In this document: positions 24,957-32,100 of the stretch, piece after piece | Position numbering within the stretch: position 1 is the first letter of the stretch | How the letters are laid out: each line of letters starts with the position of its first letter | Source: Actinomycetota bacterium | Lineage (GTDB): Bacteria > Actinomycetota > Acidimicrobiia > Acidimicrobiales > Ilumatobacteraceae | Length of the DNA stretch: 64,000 nucleotides | Reading direction: 5' to 3' | Assembly (NCBI GenBank): GCA_009702045.1 | Contig: WLIV01000001.1 | Coordinates: 207,881-271,880, forward strand | Program-made: the position numbers and the translations under genes | Notes under the pieces: model-generated | Seen by the model: the letters and a program-made list of their open reading frames with translations, nothing else | Told to the model about the DNA's origin: nothing | The model's database searches: none

Positions 24957-25591
24957 ACGACGACGAGCTGATGTCACGGCTCCAGCGGATCGATCCGTCC
25001 TCGGGTGTGCCCGTCCACCCCGTCGACGGCCCCGATGCCGCAGCACTCCTGGAGCAGATCATGAACGAACCGATCACGCCGGCCGCGCCGGCCAAGAACC
25101 CCTATACCCCCAGCCGCAAGGCATGGTGGGGCTTCGGCGTCGCCGCCGCAGCACTGGTTGCGGTCGGAGCGACGGTCGTTGTGCTCGACAACAACAGCAG
25201 CACACAGGATTCCCAGTCGGTACAAGCCACGTCCACCACGGTGGCACTGTCGGATGTGCCCGTTGGCCCGATCGGCTCATCGTGCATTCGTCTTGAGGGT
25301 TTCCAGCCGCCCGCGGGCACGGTGGCGTTCCAAGGCACGGTCGAGTCGGTCGATGCAGGCACGGTGACGCTCACGGTCAGCCACTGGTACACGGCCGGTA
25401 CCGACACCCAGGTGGTGTTGAACGTTCCCGACGCATCGCAGCCCAGCCCAGCGATGGAGGGAGCGGTCAACTTCACGGTGGGCGACGAGTTCCTTGTTGC
25501 CACCACTGATGGTCAGGTGTTCGGCTGCGGTGTCAGCGGGCCGGTCAGCCCCGAACTGACGGCCTTGTACCAGCAGTGGTTCCCTGCGTGA
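24953..25591 (+). CDS. Single-pass membrane protein, probable anti-sigma factor
   Basis: A 212-residue protein with a cytoplasmic N-terminal part of about 60 residues (LMSRLQRIDPSSGVPVHP), one membrane helix at about 63-83 (WWGFGVAAAALVAVGATVVVL), a Ser/Thr-rich linker and an extracytoplasmic beta-rich domain with a cysteine pair. This is the shape of an ECF anti-sigma factor, although no zinc-binding HxxxCxxC motif is present. GTG start overlaps the sigma stop and has AAGGAGG upstream. Function inferred mainly from position. Confidence 0.7.
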   Translation: MNDDELMSRLQRIDPSSGVPVHPVDGPDAAALLEQIMNEPITPAAPAKNPYTPSRKAWWGFGVAAAALVAVGATVVVLDNNSSTQDSQSVQATSTTVALSDVPVGPIGSSCIRLEGFQPPAGTVAFQGTVESVDAGTVTLTVSHWYTAGTDTQVVLNVPDASQPSPAMEGAVNFTVGDEFLVATTDGQVFGCGVSGPVSPELTALYQQWFPA

Positions 25592-25634
25592 TGGCTCGGG
25601 CCTGACCCACCCTTGGGCGGCCGTGCCACCTCTG

Positions 25635-25640
25635 TAGCGT
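25635..25640 (+). promoter_or_regulatory. -10 box (TAGCGT) of the hydantoinase-like gene
   Basis: TAGCGT is followed by GTGCGG and the ATG at 25647; a -35-like TTGGGC lies 16 bases further upstream. The box rules out the earlier in-frame GTG at 25641 as the start in a leaderless mRNA. Confidence 0.5.
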
Positions 25641-25646
25641 GTGCGG

Positions 25647-27650
25647 ATGCTCCTCGGTATCGACACCGGCGGTACCTACACCGATGCCGTCGTGTTCGAC
25701 GAACACGACGGCACGGTCGTTGCCACGGCCAAATCGCCAACGACGCATCACGATCTGTCCATCGGCATTTGCGGGGCGATCGATGCGGTGCTGGAGGCGG
25801 CGGGTGTACTCGCCGAGCGGATTGAGTTGGTCTCGCTGTCCACCACGCTGGCGACGAACGCGCTGGTGGAGGGGAAAGGCCGCTCGGTCGGTGCGGTGAT
25901 CATCGGCTTCGACGGTGAAGTGCTCGAACGTGCAGGCCTCGGCGAGGCGCTCGGCGACGATCCGGCGGTCATTCTGGTGGGTGGCCACGATCCGCACGGG
26001 GCCGAGGTCGCGCCGCTCGACCTGCAACGTCTGGCCGACGAGGTTGCCGCGATCGCCGGTGCGGTCGAAGCGTTTGCCGTGACGGCGCAGTTCAGTGTGC
26101 GCAACCCGGCGCATGAGCTGGCTGCGGCAGACGTGATTCGCCGGGTCACGGGCAAGCCGGTCACGCTCAGCCATCACCTGTCGGCTCGCTTGAACGGGCC
26201 GAAGCGCGCCGTGACGGCGGTGCTGAATGCGCGCCTGATCTCGATCATCGATGGTCTCGTGCGCACTACCGAAGCTGCGTTGCTCGATCGTGGAATCCAT
26301 GCACCGGTGATGGTGGTGCGTGGCGATGGCTCATTGGTCTCAGCGGGGTTCGTGCGCGACCGCCCGATCGAAACGATCCTGTCTGGGCCGGCTGCCAGCC
26401 TCGTGGGGGCGGCGTACCTCACGGGTTTGGCCGATGCCGTGATCTCCGATATCGGTGGCACCACCACCGACATCGCGGTGCTGCGTGGGGGTGTGCCGAT
26501 CGTGAGTGCCGAGGGGGCGACGGTCGGCGGTCACCGCACGATGGTGTCGGCGGTGGCGATGCACACCCACGGTCTGGGCGGCGACAGTCATGTGCGTCAC
26601 GACGAACGTGCTCTGGGGGCATCGTTGCGGCTCGGCCCGCGCAAGGTGGTGCCGGTGTGCCAGCTGGCGGTCGACGAGCCGCAGTTGGTGCACGCGATGT
26701 TCGACCGCCAACTGCAGTCCACGATGCCGGGTGAGATGGATGGAATCCTGCTGATCGCCGAACGTTACGACGACAAGCTCGCGTCGTCGGACGGCAACGA
26801 GAGAGCGGTGCTCGTGGCGATGGGCGGGCGCGTGGCGGTGGCTGCCGACGCACTGTCGACGATGCACATGCGGCGTGTGATGGAGCGCCTGGTGCAACGC
26901 GGCCTGCTGCAGCTGGCGGCGTTCACCCCCACTGACGCCGCCCACGTGCTCGGGTTGCAGCACACGTACGACGTTGGTGCCGCCAAGAAGGCAGCAACGT
27001 TGTTCGCCCGCTTTCGCGATCGCATGGGCAAGGCGCTGGCGGTAGATGGTGAAACGATCTCCCGGCTGACGATCGACACGCTCGTGCGCCGCAGCGCTGA
27101 AGCGGTGTTGGCGGCGTCGTTCGAACACGACGGCCTTCCGGGCGAGACGGTGGCGCAGACGGTGGTGCAGACGGCGCTGAACCGTGGATCCGGTGTCAGC
27201 GACACCGCAGTGCGGCTGGGGGTCACACTCGGTCTGCCGCTGATCGGCCTCGGCGCGTCGGCACCTGCCTACTACCCGCGTGTTGCGGCGCTGCTCGGTG
27301 CCGAGTCGCTGGTACCGGAACATGCTGGTGTGGCCAACGCCGTCGGCGCGGTGGTGGGCAGGGTGCGTATCAGTCGCGAGTGTGTGGTCTCGTCACCCGC
27401 ACCGGGCGAGTTCGTGGTGCATGCGGGTGAGACACCGGCGAAGTTCACCGATCTCACCAAGGCGCGAGCGTTCGCCCACGAGCACCTTGCCGTTGCGATT
27501 GGTCTCGACATGGTGGCTGCGGGCGCCCCGCTGTTCGAGGTCCACGAGCGCTGGCTCGAACAGACCGTCGACATCGACGGCCTCGCGCTGTTCGTGGAAG
27601 GCACGCTGACGCTCACCGCCAGCGGCCGTCCGGAACTCTCCAGCGGCTGA
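25647..27650 (+). CDS. Hydantoinase/oxoprolinase family protein (HyuA-like)
   Basis: A 667-residue ATP-dependent amidohydrolase of the hydantoinase A/5-oxoprolinase/acetone carboxylase group, built on the actin-like ATPase fold. It starts with the phosphate-binding LLGIDTGGTYTDAVVFD, has STTLATNALVEGKG near 70-83 and the second ATP motif SDIGGTTTDIAVLRGG near 270-285, with HTHGLGGDSHVRH, where the family has metal-binding histidines. A C-terminal domain of about 150 residues follows. The usual HyuB partner is absent, so it may be a single-chain or regulatory version. Single gene; ends against a helicase gene at a small hairpin (27652-27663). Confidence 0.85.
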   Translation: MLLGIDTGGTYTDAVVFDEHDGTVVATAKSPTTHHDLSIGICGAIDAVLEAAGVLAERIELVSLSTTLATNALVEGKGRSVGAVIIGFDGEVLERAGLGEALGDDPAVILVGGHDPHGAEVAPLDLQRLADEVAAIAGAVEAFAVTAQFSVRNPAHELAAADVIRRVTGKPVTLSHHLSARLNGPKRAVTAVLNARLISIIDGLVRTTEAALLDRGIHAPVMVVRGDGSLVSAGFVRDRPIETILSGPAASLVGAAYLTGLADAVISDIGGTTTDIAVLRGGVPIVSAEGATVGGHRTMVSAVAMHTHGLGGDSHVRHDERALGASLRLGPRKVVPVCQLAVDEPQLVHAMFDRQLQSTMPGEMDGILLIAERYDDKLASSDGNERAVLVAMGGRVAVAADALSTMHMRRVMERLVQRGLLQLAAFTPTDAAHVLGLQHTYDVGAAKKAATLFARFRDRMGKALAVDGETISRLTIDTLVRRSAEAVLAASFEHDGLPGETVAQTVVQTALNRGSGVSDTAVRLGVTLGLPLIGLGASAPAYYPRVAALLGAESLVPEHAGVANAVGAVVGRVRISRECVVSSPAPGEFVVHAGETPAKFTDLTKARAFAHEHLAVAIGLDMVAAGAPLFEVHERWLEQTVDIDGLALFVEGTLTLTASGRPELSSG

Positions 27651-27651
27651 T

Positions 27652-27663
27652 CCCCCGCGGGGG
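27652..27663. terminator. Short GC palindrome between converging genes
   Basis: Twelve-base palindrome CCCCCGCGGGGG between the stops of the hydantoinase-like gene and the helicase gene. It is small and lacks T-runs, so it may stop transcription weakly in both directions. Confidence 0.35.
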
Positions 27664-27671
27664 CGACAGCG

Positions 27672-29516
27672 TCAGTCGGTGTAGCGACGAACGGTGGGCT
27701 TCTGGCCCTTGATGGTCGTGCTCTTCAGCGCGGCGATGACCTTGTCGACGGCCTTGTCGGGCACACCGACCACGGAGAACTTCTCGGTGATCTTGATCGG
27801 ACCGATCTCGCGGCCGACGAGGTCGGTCTCGTTGGCGATCGCGCCGACGAGATCGCCGGGGCGGATGCCCATGCCACGGCCGAGCGAGATGTACACGAAG
27901 CCGGTGGTGCCGCCCTTGGCACGCGGGTCTCGCGGGCCGCTGTCGCCACGGTCGCCACGGTCGAACTTGCCCTTGGCACCCTTGTCGAACTTGTCGCCCT
28001 CGGAACGCGAACGCTCCATGCGGTGCGTCATGTCGGGGATCTCGGTCTCGTCGACAACGTTGCCGGCGAGTTCGTGGAACAAGCGGATGGCGGCGAGTGC
28101 GATGCGCTTCTCGTTGGCCTCACCCTGCAGTGCGTTGAGCACGGGGTAGTAGGCCTCGAGATCTTCGGCGGCGAGCGACTCGCGAATGGAGGCGACGGTC
28201 TGCTCAAGTTGCGCAGCGCGCAGATCGGCGATCGAGGGCACCTTCACGATCAGGATCGGCTGCTTGGTGAGGCGCTCGATGTTGGCCAGCAGACGCTGTT
28301 CGCGCGGCTCGGCCAACGTGATGGCGACGCCCTCGCGACCAGCGCGGCCCACGCGTCCGATGCGGTGCACGTAGCTCTCGGGGGCCGACGGCACGTCGTA
28401 GTTCACCACGTGGGTGAGCGTGTCCACGTCGAGGCCGCGGGCGGCGACGTCGGTGGCCACCAGCAGTTCGGCGGTGCCGTCACGCAGGCGGCTCATCACG
28501 CGGTCGCGCTGGGCCTGATCCATGCCGCCGTGCAGTGCCTCGGCGCGGTAGCCGCGGGCGTTCATCGTCTCGGTGAGCTGATCCACCTCGGTGCGGGTGC
28601 GGCAGAACACCAGCGCGCCACCGGGCGACTCGATGTCGAGGATGCGGCCGAGGGCGGCGGGCTTGTGGTTGCGCTGCACGATGTAGGCGCACTGACGAAC
28701 CTTGCCGGCGCTGGCCTTGGTGTCGCCGCGGACGACGTTGATCTTCACCGGGTCGGTCTGGTAGCGCTTGGCGATGCTGTTGATGCGTGGGGGCATCGTG
28801 GCCGAGAACAGCACGGTCTGGTGCGGCTGGGGGATGCCCTCGAGGATGCTCTCGATGTCGTCGGCGAAGCCCATGTCGAGCATCTCGTCGGCCTCGTCGA
28901 GCACGACCATCTTGATCCCGTCGAGGTTCAGCGAGCCGCGGCCGATGTGGTCGATGACGCGACCCGGGGTGCCGACGACGATGTGCACACCGCGGTCGAG
29001 TGCCTGCAGTTGGCGGAAGATCGGCTGGCCGCCATACACCGGTACACACTTGGCGCCGAGGGTGTTGCCGTAACGGAAGAACGCTTCGCTGACCTGCATT
29101 GCCAGTTCGCGGGTGGGCACCAGCACGAGAGCGACCGGCTTGGATGCGGCACGGCCGTTGATCAACTGCAGTGCCGGGAGGGCGAAGGCGGCGGTCTTGC
29201 CGGTGCCAGTGGCGGCCTGACCGAGGAGGTCTTTGCCGGCCATCAGGTAGGGGATGGTCTCGCGCTGAATCGGGGTGGGCTCTTCGTAGCCCAGTGCATC
29301 GAGTGCCTTCAGCAGTTCCGGGCGCAGGCCGAGGGCAGCGAAGCCGTTCTCCTGCGGTGCGGCGTGCTGTGCTGCGGGCTCGTGCTCGGCAGGCGCTTGC
29401 TCGGCCGACTCCTGGGGTGCGGGTTCCTGCGGGGTGGGTTCCTGCACTGCAGGTTCCTGCGGGGTGACGTCAGACGTGACGTCGTCGCTCTGGTGTTCGG
29501 TGGTCTCGTCGGACAC
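27672..29516 (-). CDS. DEAD-box ATP-dependent RNA helicase with C-terminal RNA-binding domain
   Basis: A DeaD/CsdA-like RNA helicase of 614 residues that remodels RNA in ribosome assembly and mRNA decay. After a Glu/Pro/Ala-rich N-terminal stretch (repeats of PQEPA-type) come the Q motif (YEEPTPIQRETIP), motif I ATGTGKTAAFALP, DEAD box VLDEADEML, SAT motif, and C-terminal helicase motifs including HGGMDQ and HRIGRVGRAGREG. The end holds a DbpA-type RNA-binding domain preceded by a short Lys/Asp/Gly-rich linker. The GTG at 29516 is preferred to one at 29540 because a TATCGT box at 29544-29549 would start the mRNA near 29538. Confidence 0.93.
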   Translation of the reverse strand: MSDETTEHQSDDVTSDVTPQEPAVQEPTPQEPAPQESAEQAPAEHEPAAQHAAPQENGFAALGLRPELLKALDALGYEEPTPIQRETIPYLMAGKDLLGQAATGTGKTAAFALPALQLINGRAASKPVALVLVPTRELAMQVSEAFFRYGNTLGAKCVPVYGGQPIFRQLQALDRGVHIVVGTPGRVIDHIGRGSLNLDGIKMVVLDEADEMLDMGFADDIESILEGIPQPHQTVLFSATMPPRINSIAKRYQTDPVKINVVRGDTKASAGKVRQCAYIVQRNHKPAALGRILDIESPGGALVFCRTRTEVDQLTETMNARGYRAEALHGGMDQAQRDRVMSRLRDGTAELLVATDVAARGLDVDTLTHVVNYDVPSAPESYVHRIGRVGRAGREGVAITLAEPREQRLLANIERLTKQPILIVKVPSIADLRAAQLEQTVASIRESLAAEDLEAYYPVLNALQGEANEKRIALAAIRLFHELAGNVVDETEIPDMTHRMERSRSEGDKFDKGAKGKFDRGDRGDSGPRDPRAKGGTTGFVYISLGRGMGIRPGDLVGAIANETDLVGREIGPIKITEKFSVVGVPDKAVDKVIAALKSTTIKGQKPTVRRYTD

Positions 29517-29543
29517 GGTGTCTCTCGTTTCGTGAATCACTCA

Positions 29544-29549
29544 ACGATA
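29544..29549 (-). promoter_or_regulatory. Putative -10 box (TATCGT) of the helicase gene
   Basis: On the minus strand TATCGT lies three bases before the first in-frame GTG and 27 bases before the preferred GTG at 29516, which is preceded by GAGAG. Confidence 0.35.
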
Positions 29550-29627
29550 GGGCCACCAGCAGTACAACGTCTGTGACGCTCGCCTGCGAACGCACGACGG
29601 CCGTGCGCCGAAGGGTGATCGCAGCGT

Positions 29628-29654
29628 GTCTAGAAGATTGGTAATGTTCTAGAC
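29628..29654. promoter_or_regulatory. Operator/promoter of the toxin-antitoxin operon
   Basis: GTCTAGAA and TTCTAGAC form perfect 8-bp arms around 11 bases and end right at the antitoxin ATG. A TAATGT -10 box (29642-29647) lies inside, seven bases before the ATG. A dimeric antitoxin bound here would block the promoter, the usual autoregulation of such operons. Confidence 0.75.
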
Positions 29655-29903
29655 ATGGCCTTCAGCATCAAGAACGACGAGGCGGATGAACTGCTGCGCG
29701 AACTTGTCGGTATCACCGGCGAAAGCCTCACCGCCGCCGTCATCAACAGCCTGAGTGAGCGGCTCGAGCGAGAGCGGATGGGGCGCGAGAGCAAGCTCGG
29801 TCGGATCCAGCGAGCGGCAGAGCGGTTCAGGGCGCTACCCGTGCTGAACGACGTCGGAGTGGACGATGTGCTGCAGTGGGACGAGAACGGGCTGCCGATA
29901 TGA
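29655..29903 (+). CDS. vapB: VapB-type antitoxin (VapB30/Rv0623-like)
   Basis: An 82-residue antitoxin with the N-terminal ribbon-helix-helix-like segment MAFSIKNDEADELLRELV and TGESLTAAVINSLSERLER, closely like mycobacterial VapB30. The C-terminal part (LNDVGVDDVLQWDENGLP) would wrap the toxin. The ATG follows the operator directly, so the transcript is probably leaderless. Its stop overlaps the toxin start (ATGA). Confidence 0.9.
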   Translation: MAFSIKNDEADELLRELVGITGESLTAAVINSLSERLERERMGRESKLGRIQRAAERFRALPVLNDVGVDDVLQWDENGLPI

Positions 29904-30325
29904 GTTCGCTCGCTCGCCCGGCGCCGGTCGACCTTGCGGTGGACTCGTCGGCGTTGCTCGCGATCCTGCTCGACGAGCCCGGTAGGTCGGCAATCGAAGG
30001 CGCACTCGCCAGCGCAGGTGGGGCAGTGATGACCGCGTCCAACCTGTTGGAGGCGTCGATGGTCGCGCTCGGCCGTGTTGGCACCGATGCCATCGACGCG
30101 CTCGACGATGTCGTCATCGCCAGCGGGATCGTGTGCATGCCGGTTGATCAGCCACTCATCCGTTTGGCGCGTACCGCATTCGAGCGCTTCGGCAAGGGTC
30201 GTCACCCGGCTGCACTCAACTTCGGCGACTGCTTCTCGTACGCGCTCGCGCAGCACTTCGATGTGCCGCTGCTGTGTACGGGCGACGACTTCGCCCGCAC
30301 CGACCTCGTGGTGTTGCCGGGCTGA
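29900..30325 (+). CDS. vapC: VapC-type PIN-domain ribonuclease toxin
   Basis: A 141-residue PIN-domain toxin that cleaves RNA when freed from VapB. The acidic site is complete: Asp in LAVDSSALLAI, Glu in ASNLLEASMV, Asp in GRHPAALNFGDCFSYALA and Asp in LCTGDDFARTDL. The GRH...NFGDCFSYALA block is the mark of the VapC30/FitB-like group. Start chosen at the ATG overlapping the antitoxin stop. The pair looks intact and functional. Confidence 0.92.
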   Translation: MSSLARPAPVDLAVDSSALLAILLDEPGRSAIEGALASAGGAVMTASNLLEASMVALGRVGTDAIDALDDVVIASGIVCMPVDQPLIRLARTAFERFGKGRHPAALNFGDCFSYALAQHFDVPLLCTGDDFARTDLVVLPG

Positions 30326-30354
30326 GCCACCCGTCGGTCCGGGCAGTACACCAG

Positions 30355-30360
30355 TAGCGT
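30355..30360 (+). promoter_or_regulatory. -10 box (TAGCGT) of the ketoacyl synthase gene
   Basis: TAGCGT, eight bases, then GTG at 30369. It supports this GTG as the start although the frame is open far upstream. Confidence 0.5.
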
Positions 30361-30368
30361 CAGCAACC

Positions 30369-31496
30369 GTGCCATCTGCAGACGTCGTCATCACCGGGAC
30401 CGGGTTGTTCACCCCTCCCTACTCCATCAGCAATGCGGAGTTGGTGGCGTCGCTGACGGTGTCGGTGAACGAGTGGAACGCAGCGCATGCGTCCGAGATC
30501 GCGGTCGGGGCACGTGAGGCCCGGCAGGTTCCCGATGCCGAGTTCATCGAGAAGGCGTCCGGTATCAAGAGCCGGTTCGTGATGAACAAGGACGGTGTGC
30601 TCGACCCGCATCGACTGCGGCCGCACCTGCCGCTGCGTGGTGAGGACGAGTTGGGGTTGCAGGCCGAGATGGCGTTGCCCGCAATCTACGAGGCGCTCGC
30701 GCAGGCCGGTCGTCGGCCCGATGAGGTGGATTGTGTGATCGTCGGCTGCTCGAACTTGCAGCGCGCCTACCCGGCGGTGGCGATCGAGATCCAGGCCGCG
30801 CTCGGCGCAGGCGGCTGGGCGTACGACATGAACGTGGCGTGTTCCTCGGCCACGTTCAGCATTCAGTCCGGTGTCGATGCGTTGTGCAACGGCTCGGCGA
30901 ATCTGGTCGTGGTGGTCAACCCCGAAATCACCTCGGGTCACAACAACTTCGCGATGCGCGACCACCACTTCATCTTCGGCGACGCATGCACGGCGATCGT
31001 GCTCGAGCGCACTGCCGACGCAATCGCGAGCGAACAGTGGGAAGTGCTGCGCGGTCGCCTGCAGACGAAGTTCTCCAATGCCATCCGCAACGATTTCGGG
31101 TTCCTCAACCCCAGCGAGGACGGTGAGCGCGACTCGATGGAGTTGGTGTTCCGCCAACGCGGGCAGCAGGTGTTCAAGGAGGTCTGCCCAATGGTGGTGG
31201 GCCACATCCGCGAACAACTGGATGCGCTGACACTGGAACCCGCCGGGGTCCGCCGCTTCTGGTTGCACCAGGCGAACCTGAAGATGAACCAACTCATCGC
31301 CAAGGGTGTGCTCGGCAGGGTGCCCAACGAGGACGAGGCGCCGGTGATTCTGGATCGCTACGCGAACACTTCGTCGGCCGGTTCGGTCATCGCCTTCCAC
31401 CTGCATCGCGGCGATCTCGTCAGCGGCGACCTCGGTGTCATCTGCAGCTTCGGCGCCGGCTACAGCATCGGCAGCCAGGTCGTGCGCAAGCGCTGA
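30369..31496 (+). CDS. 3-oxoacyl-ACP synthase III family protein (FabH-like)
   Basis: A 375-residue thiolase-fold enzyme that condenses an acyl-CoA with malonyl-ACP or a similar partner. The catalytic triad is visible: Cys in MNVACSSATFSIQSG, His in FWLHQANLKMNQL and Asn in DRYANTSSAGSV. The N-terminus carries an extra segment (ISNAELVASLTVSVNEWNAAH) seen in the beta-ketodecanoyl-ACP synthase type of Pseudomonas, which suggests medium-chain acyl-CoA priming. No ACP or other fatty acid synthesis genes are nearby. Start set by the -10 box. Converges on the phosphatase gene, where a 14-bp palindrome spans its stop codon. Confidence 0.88.
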   Translation: MPSADVVITGTGLFTPPYSISNAELVASLTVSVNEWNAAHASEIAVGAREARQVPDAEFIEKASGIKSRFVMNKDGVLDPHRLRPHLPLRGEDELGLQAEMALPAIYEALAQAGRRPDEVDCVIVGCSNLQRAYPAVAIEIQAALGAGGWAYDMNVACSSATFSIQSGVDALCNGSANLVVVVNPEITSGHNNFAMRDHHFIFGDACTAIVLERTADAIASEQWEVLRGRLQTKFSNAIRNDFGFLNPSEDGERDSMELVFRQRGQQVFKEVCPMVVGHIREQLDALTLEPAGVRRFWLHQANLKMNQLIAKGVLGRVPNEDEAPVILDRYANTSSAGSVIAFHLHRGDLVSGDLGVICSFGAGYSIGSQVVRKR

Positions 31497-31505
31497 ACGT
31501 TCAGC
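31492..31505. terminator. 14-bp palindrome over the ketoacyl synthase stop codon
   Basis: GCTGAACGTTCAGC is self-complementary and contains the stop codon at 31494-31496. It sits between two converging genes and may help end transcription; it is too short to be sure. Confidence 0.3.
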
Positions 31506-31521
31506 CCTCGATGCGCAAGCA

Positions 31522-32070
31522 TCAGCCGAGGTTGGTGGCGATGGTGCGCATCAGCGCGTCCAGTTCGGTCGCGCACGTGTGGTGTTGCTCGAGCGACAGG
31601 CCGTAGGGGTCGGCGACGTCGTCGGCGGGGCTGTCGCCCAGCAGGTCGCGGGCGTTGCGTCCTTCCCCGACGAGGGCAAGCTTCACGGCGAGGATGTCGC
31701 CCTGCACCACATCTGCACTCACAAGGCGCCGAGCAAACTCCTTGACGGTGAACGTGCGCCGAAACGAACCGGGCGCCGTGGTGGCCACGACGCGGAGGTG
31801 CTCGCGGCACATCGTCAGCACCAGATCAGCGCCATCATCATCGATGATCTGACGACTCAGAGCGCGTGGAATATGACGAGAAATATCGAGGCCGAGGGAA
31901 CTCATTGTCGAAACTGCGAGCGGATCGACCGCCATCGTGTCGGCATGTGTTCCCGCCGAGCGCACCTGTAACTCAACGCCGATGTTGGTGCCATGCTGCG
32001 ACAGCAGCGCAGCAGCCATCGGTGAACGGCACACGTTTGCTGTGCAGACGATCAGCACCCGAAGCGGCAT
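31522..32070 (-). CDS. Low molecular weight protein-tyrosine phosphatase family protein
   Basis: A 182-residue enzyme of the low-molecular-weight phosphatase/arsenate reductase fold. The phosphate loop is VCTANVCRSP (C-x5-R-S) at residues 9-18, and the general acid Asp is in DVADPYGLS near 153-161. It may dephosphorylate tyrosine or arginine residues, or reduce arsenate; no kinase or ars gene is nearby. The ATG at 32070 is set by a TAGTTT box seven bases upstream; a TTG at 32094 lies before it. Confidence 0.85.
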   Translation of the reverse strand: MPLRVLIVCTANVCRSPMAAALLSQHGTNIGVELQVRSAGTHADTMAVDPLAVSTMSSLGLDISRHIPRALSRQIIDDDGADLVLTMCREHLRVVATTAPGSFRRTFTVKEFARRLVSADVVQGDILAVKLALVGEGRNARDLLGDSPADDVADPYGLSLEQHHTCATELDALMRTIATNLG

Positions 32071-32077
32071 TGCCACG

Positions 32078-32083
32078 AAACTA
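32078..32083 (-). promoter_or_regulatory. -10 box (TAGTTT) of the phosphatase gene
   Basis: On the minus strand TAGTTT is followed by CGTGGCA and then ATG, a leaderless layout. Confidence 0.5.
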
Positions 32084-32100
32084 CTTGCTGTCAACGTGCG

